Shown piece by piece: positions 7,251 to 14,690 of a stretch of 22,450 bases of DNA (the first letter of the stretch is position 1; each line of letters starts with the position of its first letter). The notes under the pieces are model-generated. The model was not told the origin of the DNA, searched no databases, and was given only the letters and a program-made list of their open reading frames with translations. The DNA comes from an uncultured Bacilli bacterium (GTDB lineage: Bacteria > Bacillota_I > Bacilli_A > RF39 > UBA660): positions 1 through 22,450 of the forward strand of contig CANRPZ010000010.1 in NCBI GenBank assembly GCA_947632625.1, in the 5' to 3' direction. Position numbers and translations under genes: made by a program.

Positions 7251-7298
7251 ATTTAGTATTTATACATAAGAGATTAAAAAAAAGGTAACAGTCAATCA

Positions 7299-7334
7299 TC
7301 TTGTATGTTTTCTTGTATGTTATCTTGTATGCTA
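7299..7334 (+). repeat. Three tandem 12-bp units (TCTTGTATGTTT type)
   Basis: TCTTGTATGTTT, TCTTGTATGTTA and TCTTGTATGCTA follow each other without gaps, differing only in the last three bases. They lie in the non-coding stretch 7251-7430, between the copied terminator and the next promoter; apart from these repeats and the promoter I see nothing there. They could be a direct-repeat binding site or slippage product. Confidence 0.75.
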
Positions 7335-7389
7335 AAATTTTATGAAAAATAAAAAAATAGAGAAAAGATGCCAAAATTCGCGTTTTTTC

Positions 7390-7418
7390 TTTTCATTTTG
7401 ACAAGTTTTTGATAAACT
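7390..7418 (+). promoter_or_regulatory. Extended -10 promoter of the 693-aa RNB-like gene
   Basis: TAAACT at 7413-7418 preceded by TGA (extended -10), with a weak -35 TTTTCA at 7390-7395 and a 17-base spacer. A better-looking TTGACA at 7398 is spaced too closely to be the partner. Confidence 0.5.
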
Positions 7419-7430
7419 AAAAAACAAGGG

Positions 7431-9512
7431 ATGGTTTTAGGAATGAATTTAGAAAAAATAGAACGACAATTACTATATTTAGAAGAAAAATTAAATCACA
7501 ACATGGTAAAGGATAGAAACAAACTAGAAGACAAGTTACAAAAAAAGATTAAGTTTTTAAAACATAAAAAGGATTTTTTTAAAGAGGATCAAGAAAAATA
7601 TAAAAAAATCAAGCATTTAATAAATAGAGCCAAAAATCTTCGCCACCGTGTAATTCTTGATGCTTATACTTTTTCAAACTTGACACCTGAAGATATATCA
7701 ATTGAAGAAGATATAAAAAAAGTAATAGAATTAAAACAAATGATAAAAGGACCTCTATCAGATGAGCTAAAAAAACAGGCAATTGAGGAACAAATTTCCA
7801 TTGTGTATAGCAAGATTGATATGTTAATTGAACAAAACCGTATTTTAGAAATCATTAAAAAAGAAAATTTAGAAAAATTAAAGGATTATAAAGCTGTTCA
7901 TCAAAATGAAAAAGAAATTCGTGAGAATGTTCATAAAATTATGAAACTAAAAGAAATTATCATACGATATAAAGGCTTTTTATTAGATTTAAAAGAAGAA
8001 AAAATTAACTATCAACATCAAAAACATGAAAAAAAGATTATCGAAAATACAAACGATGTTTATGCTTTAATTTTATTACAATTGATGACAAATACCGAGA
8101 ATTATTACTTTATTAAAGATTTGCTTCTTAAAAATCCTAATTTTTTAAATGCTAAAATAAATGGTCAATCCATCGTTTTAGAAATTTTAGATCGTTTCAT
8201 TATGAATTTAAAAAAATCTTTATTGAATCAAAAAATTGAATTTCAAAATCCTCAATTTTACTTTAGTCTATTTAAAGAATTTTTAAAAAATTCTCAATCA
8301 TTAAGTACTAGTGAAAAAGAGGAAATCCAAAGCAGATTAAAGGATGTAATCCAATATATAAATACAAAGGAATATGCCGATAGAAAAGCGATTATTGAAG
8401 AAATAGAAGGTTTGTTTCATTTGCCTCAAAACAATTTCACTGAACCTAAAAAAAGCCTAGATACTAAAAATCTTTCACTTTTTAAAGCGGACGCTATGCG
8501 AAGAAAAGGACGTATCAATTTAACAAAAGAATATTTAGAACAAATAAATGCAACTCTTACATATATAAAACAAAAATATTTTGAAAAATATGGTCAAGAA
8601 ATCGATTTGTATAATTTAAAAACAATTTCATCTTATAGTGAAATGGATATCCAAAATAGTCAATTTATTTTTAATACACTTTATTTAGAAGGTCAAAAAT
8701 ATGCTTTTAGTTTTGGTTATGATCAAGAATTTAATCGTTATTTACGTATTCATGTTGTCGATACAACCTTTATAAAAGAAGATAGCAATCTATATAAAGA
8801 AATGGAATCTTTAAAGAAAGATAAAAGCTTACGTAAACTATTTAGATTTAAAAATAATGAAATGACACCTGCTTTTACTTATCAATTTAAACTTTTAAAA
8901 AATGGAACAGTTGAAGAATTTACCATGTTTGAAAGTATTGTGAAAGTAGATCGAGTTGTAAAAAATAAAGAGTGGCTTACTTTTAAAACCGATTCTGAAC
9001 TTAAAAATTTTGTTTCTAGTTTTACTCAATTAACAATGGGGTATAATTTGGAAATTCCATTCATGGAACAAACCAATATTGAAAAAGCAATCGATGCTGT
9101 ATTAAATATAGAATTATCTAAAATAGTTCTTAAAAAAGAGCTTCCTATTTTATTTTCTATAATTAAAACAAGAAACGAGGAAGAAATTGCCCAAGAATAT
9201 AATAAAGTTTGTTACTATTTAAGTAAAATTCCTAAAAAGGAAGCTTTAGAATTTTACCAATTGATTTACAAAGCTAAAGTATATCAATTCTATTCTACCG
9301 TTCCAATGTATCAACAACAAATAAATTTAGATACCTCCCAATTTATCGGATATTTAACTTTAAGTGTTTTAAAAGAATATACGAAAGGGATTTCAAAAGA
9401 ACAAATGATAAGAAAATACGAAGATGTTTTGAAATCTTTAGAAACGGATATGAATGATAGCGATACCTATATGCGTTATCAAACAAAAAAATTTTTAGAA
9501 AAAAAGCAATAA
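7431..9512 (+). CDS. Unknown 693-aa protein; coiled-coil N-half, C-half resembles a degenerate RNase II/R (RNB) domain
   Basis: I do not recognise this as a named family. Residues ~1-205 are highly charged and predicted coiled coil. Residues ~205-245 contain an ankyrin-like helical stretch (NPNFLNAKINGQSI). From ~350 the sequence follows the layout of an RNB domain: LRIHVVDTTFI...SNLYKEM (~438-456) resembles the RNase II VAIADPTAWI...SKLDKAA block; AFTYQFKLLKNGTVEEF...ESIVKVDR (~481-510) resembles the strand pair leading to the IESKAKLVY region; and TSQFIGYLTLSVLKEYTKG (~635) matches the TSPIRKYGDM...LLKAVIKG region. The catalytic D....DDA cluster and the TSPIRRY arginines are missing, so ribonuclease activity is unlikely. 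The start may be ATG 7431 or, more probably given the short leader, ATG 7443; no ideal ribosome site exists for either. It lies directly upstream of miaB. Confidence 0.8.
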   Translation: MVLGMNLEKIERQLLYLEEKLNHNMVKDRNKLEDKLQKKIKFLKHKKDFFKEDQEKYKKIKHLINRAKNLRHRVILDAYTFSNLTPEDISIEEDIKKVIELKQMIKGPLSDELKKQAIEEQISIVYSKIDMLIEQNRILEIIKKENLEKLKDYKAVHQNEKEIRENVHKIMKLKEIIIRYKGFLLDLKEEKINYQHQKHEKKIIENTNDVYALILLQLMTNTENYYFIKDLLLKNPNFLNAKINGQSIVLEILDRFIMNLKKSLLNQKIEFQNPQFYFSLFKEFLKNSQSLSTSEKEEIQSRLKDVIQYINTKEYADRKAIIEEIEGLFHLPQNNFTEPKKSLDTKNLSLFKADAMRRKGRINLTKEYLEQINATLTYIKQKYFEKYGQEIDLYNLKTISSYSEMDIQNSQFIFNTLYLEGQKYAFSFGYDQEFNRYLRIHVVDTTFIKEDSNLYKEMESLKKDKSLRKLFRFKNNEMTPAFTYQFKLLKNGTVEEFTMFESIVKVDRVVKNKEWLTFKTDSELKNFVSSFTQLTMGYNLEIPFMEQTNIEKAIDAVLNIELSKIVLKKELPILFSIIKTRNEEEIAQEYNKVCYYLSKIPKKEALEFYQLIYKAKVYQFYSTVPMYQQQINLDTSQFIGYLTLSVLKEYTKGISKEQMIRKYEDVLKSLETDMNDSDTYMRYQTKKFLEKKQ

Positions 9513-9524
9513 GGATTGGTAATA

Positions 9525-9533
9525 TGATATAAT
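9525..9533 (+). promoter_or_regulatory. Extended -10 element before miaB
   Basis: TGA followed by a perfect TATAAT (9528-9533), just after the stop of the previous gene. No convincing -35 is seen at 17 bases, but TGn extended -10 promoters can work without one. Confidence 0.5.
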
Positions 9534-9552
9534 AAGCAAGGAAGTGATTTGT

Positions 9553-10965
9553 ATGCATATCCCAGATTTAAAAAAAGCACGTATAAGAAGCGATAAAAAA
9601 GTTTTAGAAAAACAAATAGAGTATAATTATCCAGCTTCTTTTTTAAATAAAAAATATTTTTTAAGAACATATGGCTGTCAAATGAACATGCATGATTCTG
9701 AAGAAATTAGAAAATATCTAGAACTACTAGGATTTCAGGAGACAACGGTTTTAGAAGAAAGTGATCTAGTTGTATTAAATACTTGTGCTATAAGAGAAAA
9801 TGCTCATGATAAAGTTTTTGGCTATTTAGGTCGTTGTAAACATTTAAAAATAACAAAACCCGATCTTATCATTGCTCTTGGAGGATGTATGGCTCAAGAA
9901 CAAAACGTTGTAAAAGAAATTCAAGAAAAACATCCTTATGTTGATATTGTTTTTGGTACCCATAATATTAGTGATTTACCTAAAATGCTTTTGGAAAAGA
10001 AAAAATCTCAAGAAATAGAGGTTTACAGTATAGAAGGCGATATTTATGAAGGCATTCGCTATAGTAGAGATTCTAAAATATGTGCCTGGGTAAATATTAT
10101 GTATGGTTGTGATAAATTTTGTACGTACTGTATTGTTCCTTATACAAGAGGAAAACAACGTAGTCGAAAACTAGAAAATATTGTAAATGAGGTTTTAGAA
10201 TTAAAGAAAAATGGGTATAAAGAGGTTACTTTGCTTGGTCAAAATGTAAATGCTTATGGTAAAGATTTAGAAGAAAATTATAACTTTAAAGATTTATTAG
10301 AGCAAGTTTCTAAAACAGGGATAGAGCGAATTCGTTTTGTAACAAGCCATCCTTGGGATTTTACGGAAGAAATGATTGATTGTATAAGAACGCATGAAAA
10401 TATTATGCCTTATATTCATTTGCCTTTACAAAGTGGTAGTGATCGTATTTTAAAATTAATGGGAAGACGTTATACGAAACAAGAATATTTGAATTTATTT
10501 AAATTAATTAAAGAAAAAATACCTAATGTAAGTATTACTACTGATATTATTGTGGGATTTCCCAATGAAACAGAAGAAGACTTTTTAGATACCCTTGATG
10601 TTGTGAACACTTGCCAATTTGACTCTGCTTTTACATTTATTTACAGCCCAAGAGAAGGAACACCTGCTAGTCAAATAAAAGATAATGTTACAATGGAAGA
10701 GAAAGAAAGTCGCTTGCAAAGATTAAATGCCCTTGTTAATGACTATTCTTTAAAGAAGAATCAACTTTTAGTTAATAAAATTGTTCCAGTTTTAATTCTT
10801 GGTGAAAATGAAAAAGATAAAAATAAAGTTTATGGGTATACTGATACTATGAAATTAATAAATATTAATGGAGGAAAAGAGTTTATTGGTTCTATTGTTC
10901 CTGTAAAAGTATTGGATGCCAAAAGTTTTAGTTTAGATGGAGAAATAGTAAGCGAGGAAAGTTAA
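9553..10965 (+). CDS. miaB: tRNA-2-methylthio-N6-dimethylallyladenosine synthase
   Basis: Radical-SAM methylthiotransferase that converts i6A37 to ms2i6A37 in tRNAs reading UNN codons. The 470-aa protein shows the three domains in order. The N-terminal MTTase domain carries cluster ligands Cys42 (YGCQMN), Cys78 (NTCAIRENA) and Cys112 (GGCMAQ). The radical SAM core has CxxxCxxC at Cys186, Cys190 and Cys193 (CDKFCTYC). The C-terminal TRAM-like domain (from ~405) contains GYTDTMKLI. Both Fe-S sites appear intact. The ATG at 9553 is preferred over an upstream GTG at 9544 because AAGGAAG (9538-9544) sits 8 bases before it. The YGCQMN/NTCAIRENA pattern favours MiaB over MtaB or RimO. The next gene starts one base after the stop, so the two are probably co-transcribed. 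Confidence 0.95.
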   Translation: MHIPDLKKARIRSDKKVLEKQIEYNYPASFLNKKYFLRTYGCQMNMHDSEEIRKYLELLGFQETTVLEESDLVVLNTCAIRENAHDKVFGYLGRCKHLKITKPDLIIALGGCMAQEQNVVKEIQEKHPYVDIVFGTHNISDLPKMLLEKKKSQEIEVYSIEGDIYEGIRYSRDSKICAWVNIMYGCDKFCTYCIVPYTRGKQRSRKLENIVNEVLELKKNGYKEVTLLGQNVNAYGKDLEENYNFKDLLEQVSKTGIERIRFVTSHPWDFTEEMIDCIRTHENIMPYIHLPLQSGSDRILKLMGRRYTKQEYLNLFKLIKEKIPNVSITTDIIVGFPNETEEDFLDTLDVVNTCQFDSAFTFIYSPREGTPASQIKDNVTMEEKESRLQRLNALVNDYSLKKNQLLVNKIVPVLILGENEKDKNKVYGYTDTMKLININGGKEFIGSIVPVKVLDAKSFSLDGEIVSEES

Positions 10966-10966
10966 T

Positions 10967-12100
10967 ATGGATAAGAAAAAGAAAAATGAAATTAATATTG
11001 AAAATGTAAATGAGGTTGTCAGCTTATCAAGTAAAATTTTACATATCTTGTATGTGGCAATGATTATTGGTTGCGTTCTTATTGTAACGATACTTGTAAA
11101 AGAATGGGGTATCCTAACTTTTTTACTTACTTTACTTAAAGTGTTATCTCCTTTATTTATCGGATTTGTTATTGCTTGGTTATTTAATCCTTTGGTAAAA
11201 AAATTAGAAGCAAAAGGAATCGGTAGAATCGCCGGAAGCATTATTGTATATATCGTTTTCTTAATTATTTTTGTGGTATTTTTAAAATTTTTAGTTCCTA
11301 CTGTTTATACCCAAGTAAATGATTTAATTCGAAATTTACCTAGTATTTTTAATGATATTAAAAATGGTATTAATGATATATTTAATAAATTTTCACATAT
11401 TGATGGACTTGATATCGAATCAATTCGTATGAACTTAATGAATAATATGGAATATAAATTAACGGAATTTACAACAACATTCCCAACCATACTTTTAAAT
11501 GGGGTAGCTAAATTTTTCTCAAGTTTGGTAACGATATTTTTAGGTTTATTTATTGGTTTATATATGCTTTTTGATTTTGATTCTATTAGCCATCATTTCT
11601 TAAGTTTACTGCCTGAACGCAAAAGATTTGAAGCGCAAGTTCTATTAAATAATATTGGGGGAGAGGTAAGAAAAAGTGTTAATGGAACAATTCTTGTTGC
11701 CACTATGGTATTCGTCTGTGATTCCGTTGGATTTGCTATAATTGGTTTACAAGCGCCTGTTCTATTTGGTTTATTTTGTGGAATCACTGATTTAATTCCT
11801 TATATTGGTCCATATATAGGTGGTGCTCTTGCCGTTGTAATTGGCTTTAGTCAAAGTACTTTTATAGGAATTGCTACTTTAATTATTTGTGTAGTGGTTC
11901 AAAGTGTAGAAAACTTTATTTTACAACCAGTTGTTATGAGTAAAACAATGAAATTACATCCTGTTACCATTATGATTGGCCTTTTGATTTTTAATAATTT
12001 CTTTGGTATAATAGGAATGATTTTGGCAACCCCTTGTATTGCTTTATTAAAAGTGATATGGGCTTTTGTTCAAAATAAATATCAATTGTTTCAAAAATAA
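10967..12100 (+). CDS. AI-2E family / PerM-type membrane transporter
   Basis: A 377-aa integral membrane protein of the AI-2E (UPF0118) family. Hydrophobic segments lie at about residues 28-48, 52-75, 85-108, 175-200, 245-270, 275-300, 310-325 and 335-365, with the characteristic PLFIGFVIAWLFNPLV block near 62-77, a periplasmic/extracellular loop at 115-165, and the GLFCGITDLIPYIGPYIGG signature near 265-285. Members export small solutes, with autoinducer-2 export and Na+/H+ antiport reported for different members; substrate cannot be assigned here. GAGGAAAG precedes the ATG, which lies one base after the miaB stop. No terminator is obvious before the alanine T-box. Confidence 0.9.
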   Translation: MDKKKKNEINIENVNEVVSLSSKILHILYVAMIIGCVLIVTILVKEWGILTFLLTLLKVLSPLFIGFVIAWLFNPLVKKLEAKGIGRIAGSIIVYIVFLIIFVVFLKFLVPTVYTQVNDLIRNLPSIFNDIKNGINDIFNKFSHIDGLDIESIRMNLMNNMEYKLTEFTTTFPTILLNGVAKFFSSLVTIFLGLFIGLYMLFDFDSISHHFLSLLPERKRFEAQVLLNNIGGEVRKSVNGTILVATMVFVCDSVGFAIIGLQAPVLFGLFCGITDLIPYIGPYIGGALAVVIGFSQSTFIGIATLIICVVVQSVENFILQPVVMSKTMKLHPVTIMIGLLIFNNFFGIIGMILATPCIALLKVIWAFVQNKYQLFQK

Positions 12101-12114
12101 TTAATCGTTTGATA

Positions 12115-12295
12115 GTAAGAGATTTTATAAAGAGTATTTGATAGAGAATCTTTAAATGGTGGAAAAAAGATAAAGAAATTTATAAAATGTGCTCCTTACT
12201 TTAGATTAAGCGGAGAATTCCGTTATCAAAATTAAGTAAACTAAAGGATGGTACCGCAGAATTGCTCCTTATAATAGAAGCATCTGCGTTTTTTT
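12115..12295 (+). promoter_or_regulatory. T-box riboswitch, probably alanine-specific
   Basis: The core GGATGGTACCGC (12246-12257) is the same as in the threonine T-box, as is much of the preceding segment. AAGGA (12244-12248) can pair with TCCTT (12266-12270) as antiterminator. CGCAGA (12255-12260) can pair with TCTGCG (12283-12288) as terminator, followed by T7. GCU at 12191-12193 is a plausible alanine specifier. The operon contains alaS, which supports alanine sensing. The 5' end is approximate; I see no strong promoter, only a weak TTGTTT around 12086. Confidence 0.87.
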
Positions 12296-12310
12296 ATGAA
12301 AGGAGAAAGT

Positions 12311-12835
12311 ATGAAAGTTATACTAATTGCTGGGAAAAGTGGTAGTGGGAAATCTACATTAGGAAATACAATAGTAAATTTATTAAAGAAAAACCATATT
12401 CATGCTCTTCAAACTGAATTTAGTAAATATATAAAACTATATGCTAAAGAAATGTTAGGAGTACAAGAAACGGATGAAAAACCGAGAAAATTTTTACAAG
12501 AGATGGGCACTTACGTTCGAAAAAATATATTTGATGAGAACTTTTTTATACGTAGAATGCTTGAAGATTTAAAAGTTTATGAAAAATATTTTGATATCGT
12601 TGTGATCTCGGATGTTCGTTTAAAAAATGAAATCGAAAAAATGAAGAAAAGTACTTATGAGGTTGTAAGTATATATATCGAAAATAAACACGAAAATACT
12701 TTAACCAAAGATGAGGAAAATCATATCACGGAACATGAACTTGAAAATTACCAAAATTTCGATTATCGTATAAAATTAGAAAACCAAGAAGATATTTTAA
12801 AATTTGCAAAACAAATTATAGAAGGAGAGAAATAG
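12311..12835 (+). CDS. P-loop kinase, deoxynucleoside-monophosphate-kinase-like
   Basis: A 174-aa protein with Walker A GKSGSGKST at residues 8-16. A middle region (FLQEMGTYVRKN...FFIRRM) and a VVISDVRLKNEIE block near residues 98-110 follow. This layout matches phage/bacterial dNMP-kinase and adenylate-kinase-like P-loop proteins, in which the SDVR segment contacts the nucleotide. It probably transfers phosphate from ATP to a (deoxy)nucleotide, but the acceptor is not identifiable; a dephospho-CoA-kinase-like role is an alternative. The ATG at 12311 is chosen because AAAGGAG precedes it; an ATG at 12296 lies at the T-box terminator T run without a ribosome site. It is the first gene after the alanine T-box and is separated from alaS by 2 bases, so it responds to uncharged tRNA-Ala. 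Confidence 0.75.
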   Translation: MKVILIAGKSGSGKSTLGNTIVNLLKKNHIHALQTEFSKYIKLYAKEMLGVQETDEKPRKFLQEMGTYVRKNIFDENFFIRRMLEDLKVYEKYFDIVVISDVRLKNEIEKMKKSTYEVVSIYIENKHENTLTKDEENHITEHELENYQNFDYRIKLENQEDILKFAKQIIEGEK

Positions 12836-12837
12836 AA

Positions 12838-14586
12838 ATGAACTTAAAAGAACTTTATATCAATTTTTTTATTAGTAAAGGACATAAACAAATCCCAAGT
12901 GCTCCAGTAGTACCGGAAAATGATCCATCCGTTTTGTTTAATACGGCAGGAATGCAACCTTTAATTCCTTATTTAATGGGGCAAACCCATCCTTATGGAA
13001 CAAGATTATGTGATTATCAAAAGTGTGTTCGTACAAACGACTTGGATAGTGTTGGAGATACAACGCATCATACTTTTTTTGAGATGCTTGGGAATTGGAG
13101 TTTAGGCGATTACTTTAAAAAAGAAAGTATTACGTGGAGCTTTGAGTTTCTAACAGAAATTTTACATATTCCTGTTAATAAACTTGCTGTTACGGTTTAT
13201 AAAGGAGAAGGAAATATTCCATTTGATGAAGAAAGTTATACCTTATGGCGTAATCTAGGAATCAAAGAAAGTCATATTGCTAAAACTTGTGAAGATAATT
13301 TTTGGATTGCTGGGGCATCTGGACCTTGTGGACCAGACACGGAAATTTTCTATTTTCGAAGCGATGAAGAAATACCAGAGACGTTTGATCCTGAAGACAA
13401 TCGTTGGGTAGAAATTTGGAACAATGTGTTCATGCAATATTATAAGGATAATGAAGGAACTATTACGGAATTACCTAAAAAAAATGTGGATACAGGTATG
13501 GGGGTTGAGCGTACGACTGCCATTTTAGAAGGGGTAAACGATAATTATGCCTCTAGTATTTGGAAAGATGTCATCGATCTTATTTCAAGTATCTCAAATC
13601 TTCCTTACAAAGGAAATGAAAAATCCATGCGTATTATCGCCGATCACTTAAGAACTGCCGTTTTTATTAGTGCAGATCCATCTGGTATTAAACCAAGTAA
13701 TACCGATCAAGGCTATATATTAAGAAGATTAATTCGTCGTGCAATTCGTCATGCGAAAAGATTAAATATCGATATTAATAGCGATTGGGAAAGCAAGATT
13801 GCCAAGTTAATTTTAACTAAATATAAAAAATACTATCATGAACTAGAAGAAAATGAAAACGTAGTTTTAGAGGTATTAAAAAACGAAAAAGAAAAATTTA
13901 ATCGTACGTTAGAAAAAGGCTTAAAAGAATTTGAAAAACTTACCAAAAATAAAGAAAATATAAGTGGGGTAGATGCTTTTCATTTGTACGATACTTATGG
14001 ATTTCCTATTGAACTTACTGAAGAGTTAGCAAGCGAACTATCCTTAACGGTGGATATAGAAGGCTTCCAAGAAAAATTTAAGGCACATCAAGAACTTTCT
14101 AGAACGGCTTCGAGTGGAAAGTTTAAAGGTGGACTTGCTGGTAATGGTGAAATGGAAACCAAATATCATACAGCAACACATTTACTAAACGCTGCTTTAA
14201 AAATTGTAGTAGGTCCTACGGTTCATCAAAAGGGAAGCAATATTACAGAAGAACGTATGCGTTTTGACTTTTCTTGTGATCATAAATTAAGTGAAGAAGA
14301 AAAACAAAAAGCCGAAAGTTTAGTAAATGAATGGATAAAAGAAGAAATACCTGTTAGTGTTGAAGAAATGCCAAAAGAACAAGCGATTAAATCAGGGGCG
14401 GAGTGTATGTTTATAGAAAAATATCCCGATATTGTAACGGTTTATAAAATCGGGGATATTTCAAAAGAACTTTGTGGTGGACCACACGTTTCCAATACCA
14501 AAGTACTGGGGAAATTTAAAATTGTAAAAGAAGAAGCAAGTAGTGCAGGGGTTCGTCGAATTAAGGCAATTTTAGAGAGTGAATAA
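12838..14586 (+). CDS. alaS: Alanyl-tRNA synthetase, short form without beta-barrel and C-Ala domains
   Basis: Charges tRNA-Ala and edits mischarged Ser/Gly. The 582-aa protein has the class II catalytic domain from its start (NDPSVLFNTAGMQPL, then HHTFFEMLGNWSLGDYFK), the tRNA-recognition helices (RIIADHLRTAVF; RRLIRRAIRHAKR), and a complete editing domain with zinc ligands His444 and His448 (HTATH) and Cys546 and His550 (CGGPH). The editing motif follows KFKGGLAGNGEMETKY with no room for the beta-barrel domain (the TPFYAESGGQVGD region), and the protein ends at SAGVRRIKAILESE without the ~170-residue C-Ala domain. Typical AlaRS has ~870 residues; a ~590-residue form is known from some spirochaetes. 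AAGGAGAG precedes the ATG. It is expressed under the alanine T-box together with the kinase gene. Confidence 0.95.
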   Translation: MNLKELYINFFISKGHKQIPSAPVVPENDPSVLFNTAGMQPLIPYLMGQTHPYGTRLCDYQKCVRTNDLDSVGDTTHHTFFEMLGNWSLGDYFKKESITWSFEFLTEILHIPVNKLAVTVYKGEGNIPFDEESYTLWRNLGIKESHIAKTCEDNFWIAGASGPCGPDTEIFYFRSDEEIPETFDPEDNRWVEIWNNVFMQYYKDNEGTITELPKKNVDTGMGVERTTAILEGVNDNYASSIWKDVIDLISSISNLPYKGNEKSMRIIADHLRTAVFISADPSGIKPSNTDQGYILRRLIRRAIRHAKRLNIDINSDWESKIAKLILTKYKKYYHELEENENVVLEVLKNEKEKFNRTLEKGLKEFEKLTKNKENISGVDAFHLYDTYGFPIELTEELASELSLTVDIEGFQEKFKAHQELSRTASSGKFKGGLAGNGEMETKYHTATHLLNAALKIVVGPTVHQKGSNITEERMRFDFSCDHKLSEEEKQKAESLVNEWIKEEIPVSVEEMPKEQAIKSGAECMFIEKYPDIVTVYKIGDISKELCGGPHVSNTKVLGKFKIVKEEASSAGVRRIKAILESE

Positions 14587-14598
14587 ACACTCTTTTTT
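14576..14598 (+). terminator. Intrinsic terminator overlapping the alaS stop
   Basis: AGAGTG (14576-14581) and CACTCT (14588-14593) form a 6-bp stem with a 6-base loop, followed by T6. The left arm contains the last codons of alaS. Confidence 0.8.
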
Positions 14599-14628
14599 AA
14601 TTGTATAGTGGATTTTAATACAAAAATA

Positions 14629-14656
14629 TTGACAATATTAAGAAAATCTTTATAAT
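14629..14656 (+). promoter_or_regulatory. Perfect-consensus sigma-A promoter of the lipoprotein gene
   Basis: TTGACA (14629-14634) and TATAAT (14651-14656), both perfect, separated by 16 bases. Predicts strong constitutive transcription starting near 14663. Confidence 0.82.
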
Positions 14657-14690
14657 AACCACTTAAGAATTTGTTTAAAGGAGAAAAGTT

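Noticed and set aside
7398..7418. TTGACA at 7398-7403 as the -35 for the RNB-like gene
   Set aside because: Only 9 bases separate it from the TAAACT -10, and no -10-like hexamer occurs at 16-18 bases; the extended -10 with a weak -35 at 7390 fits better.
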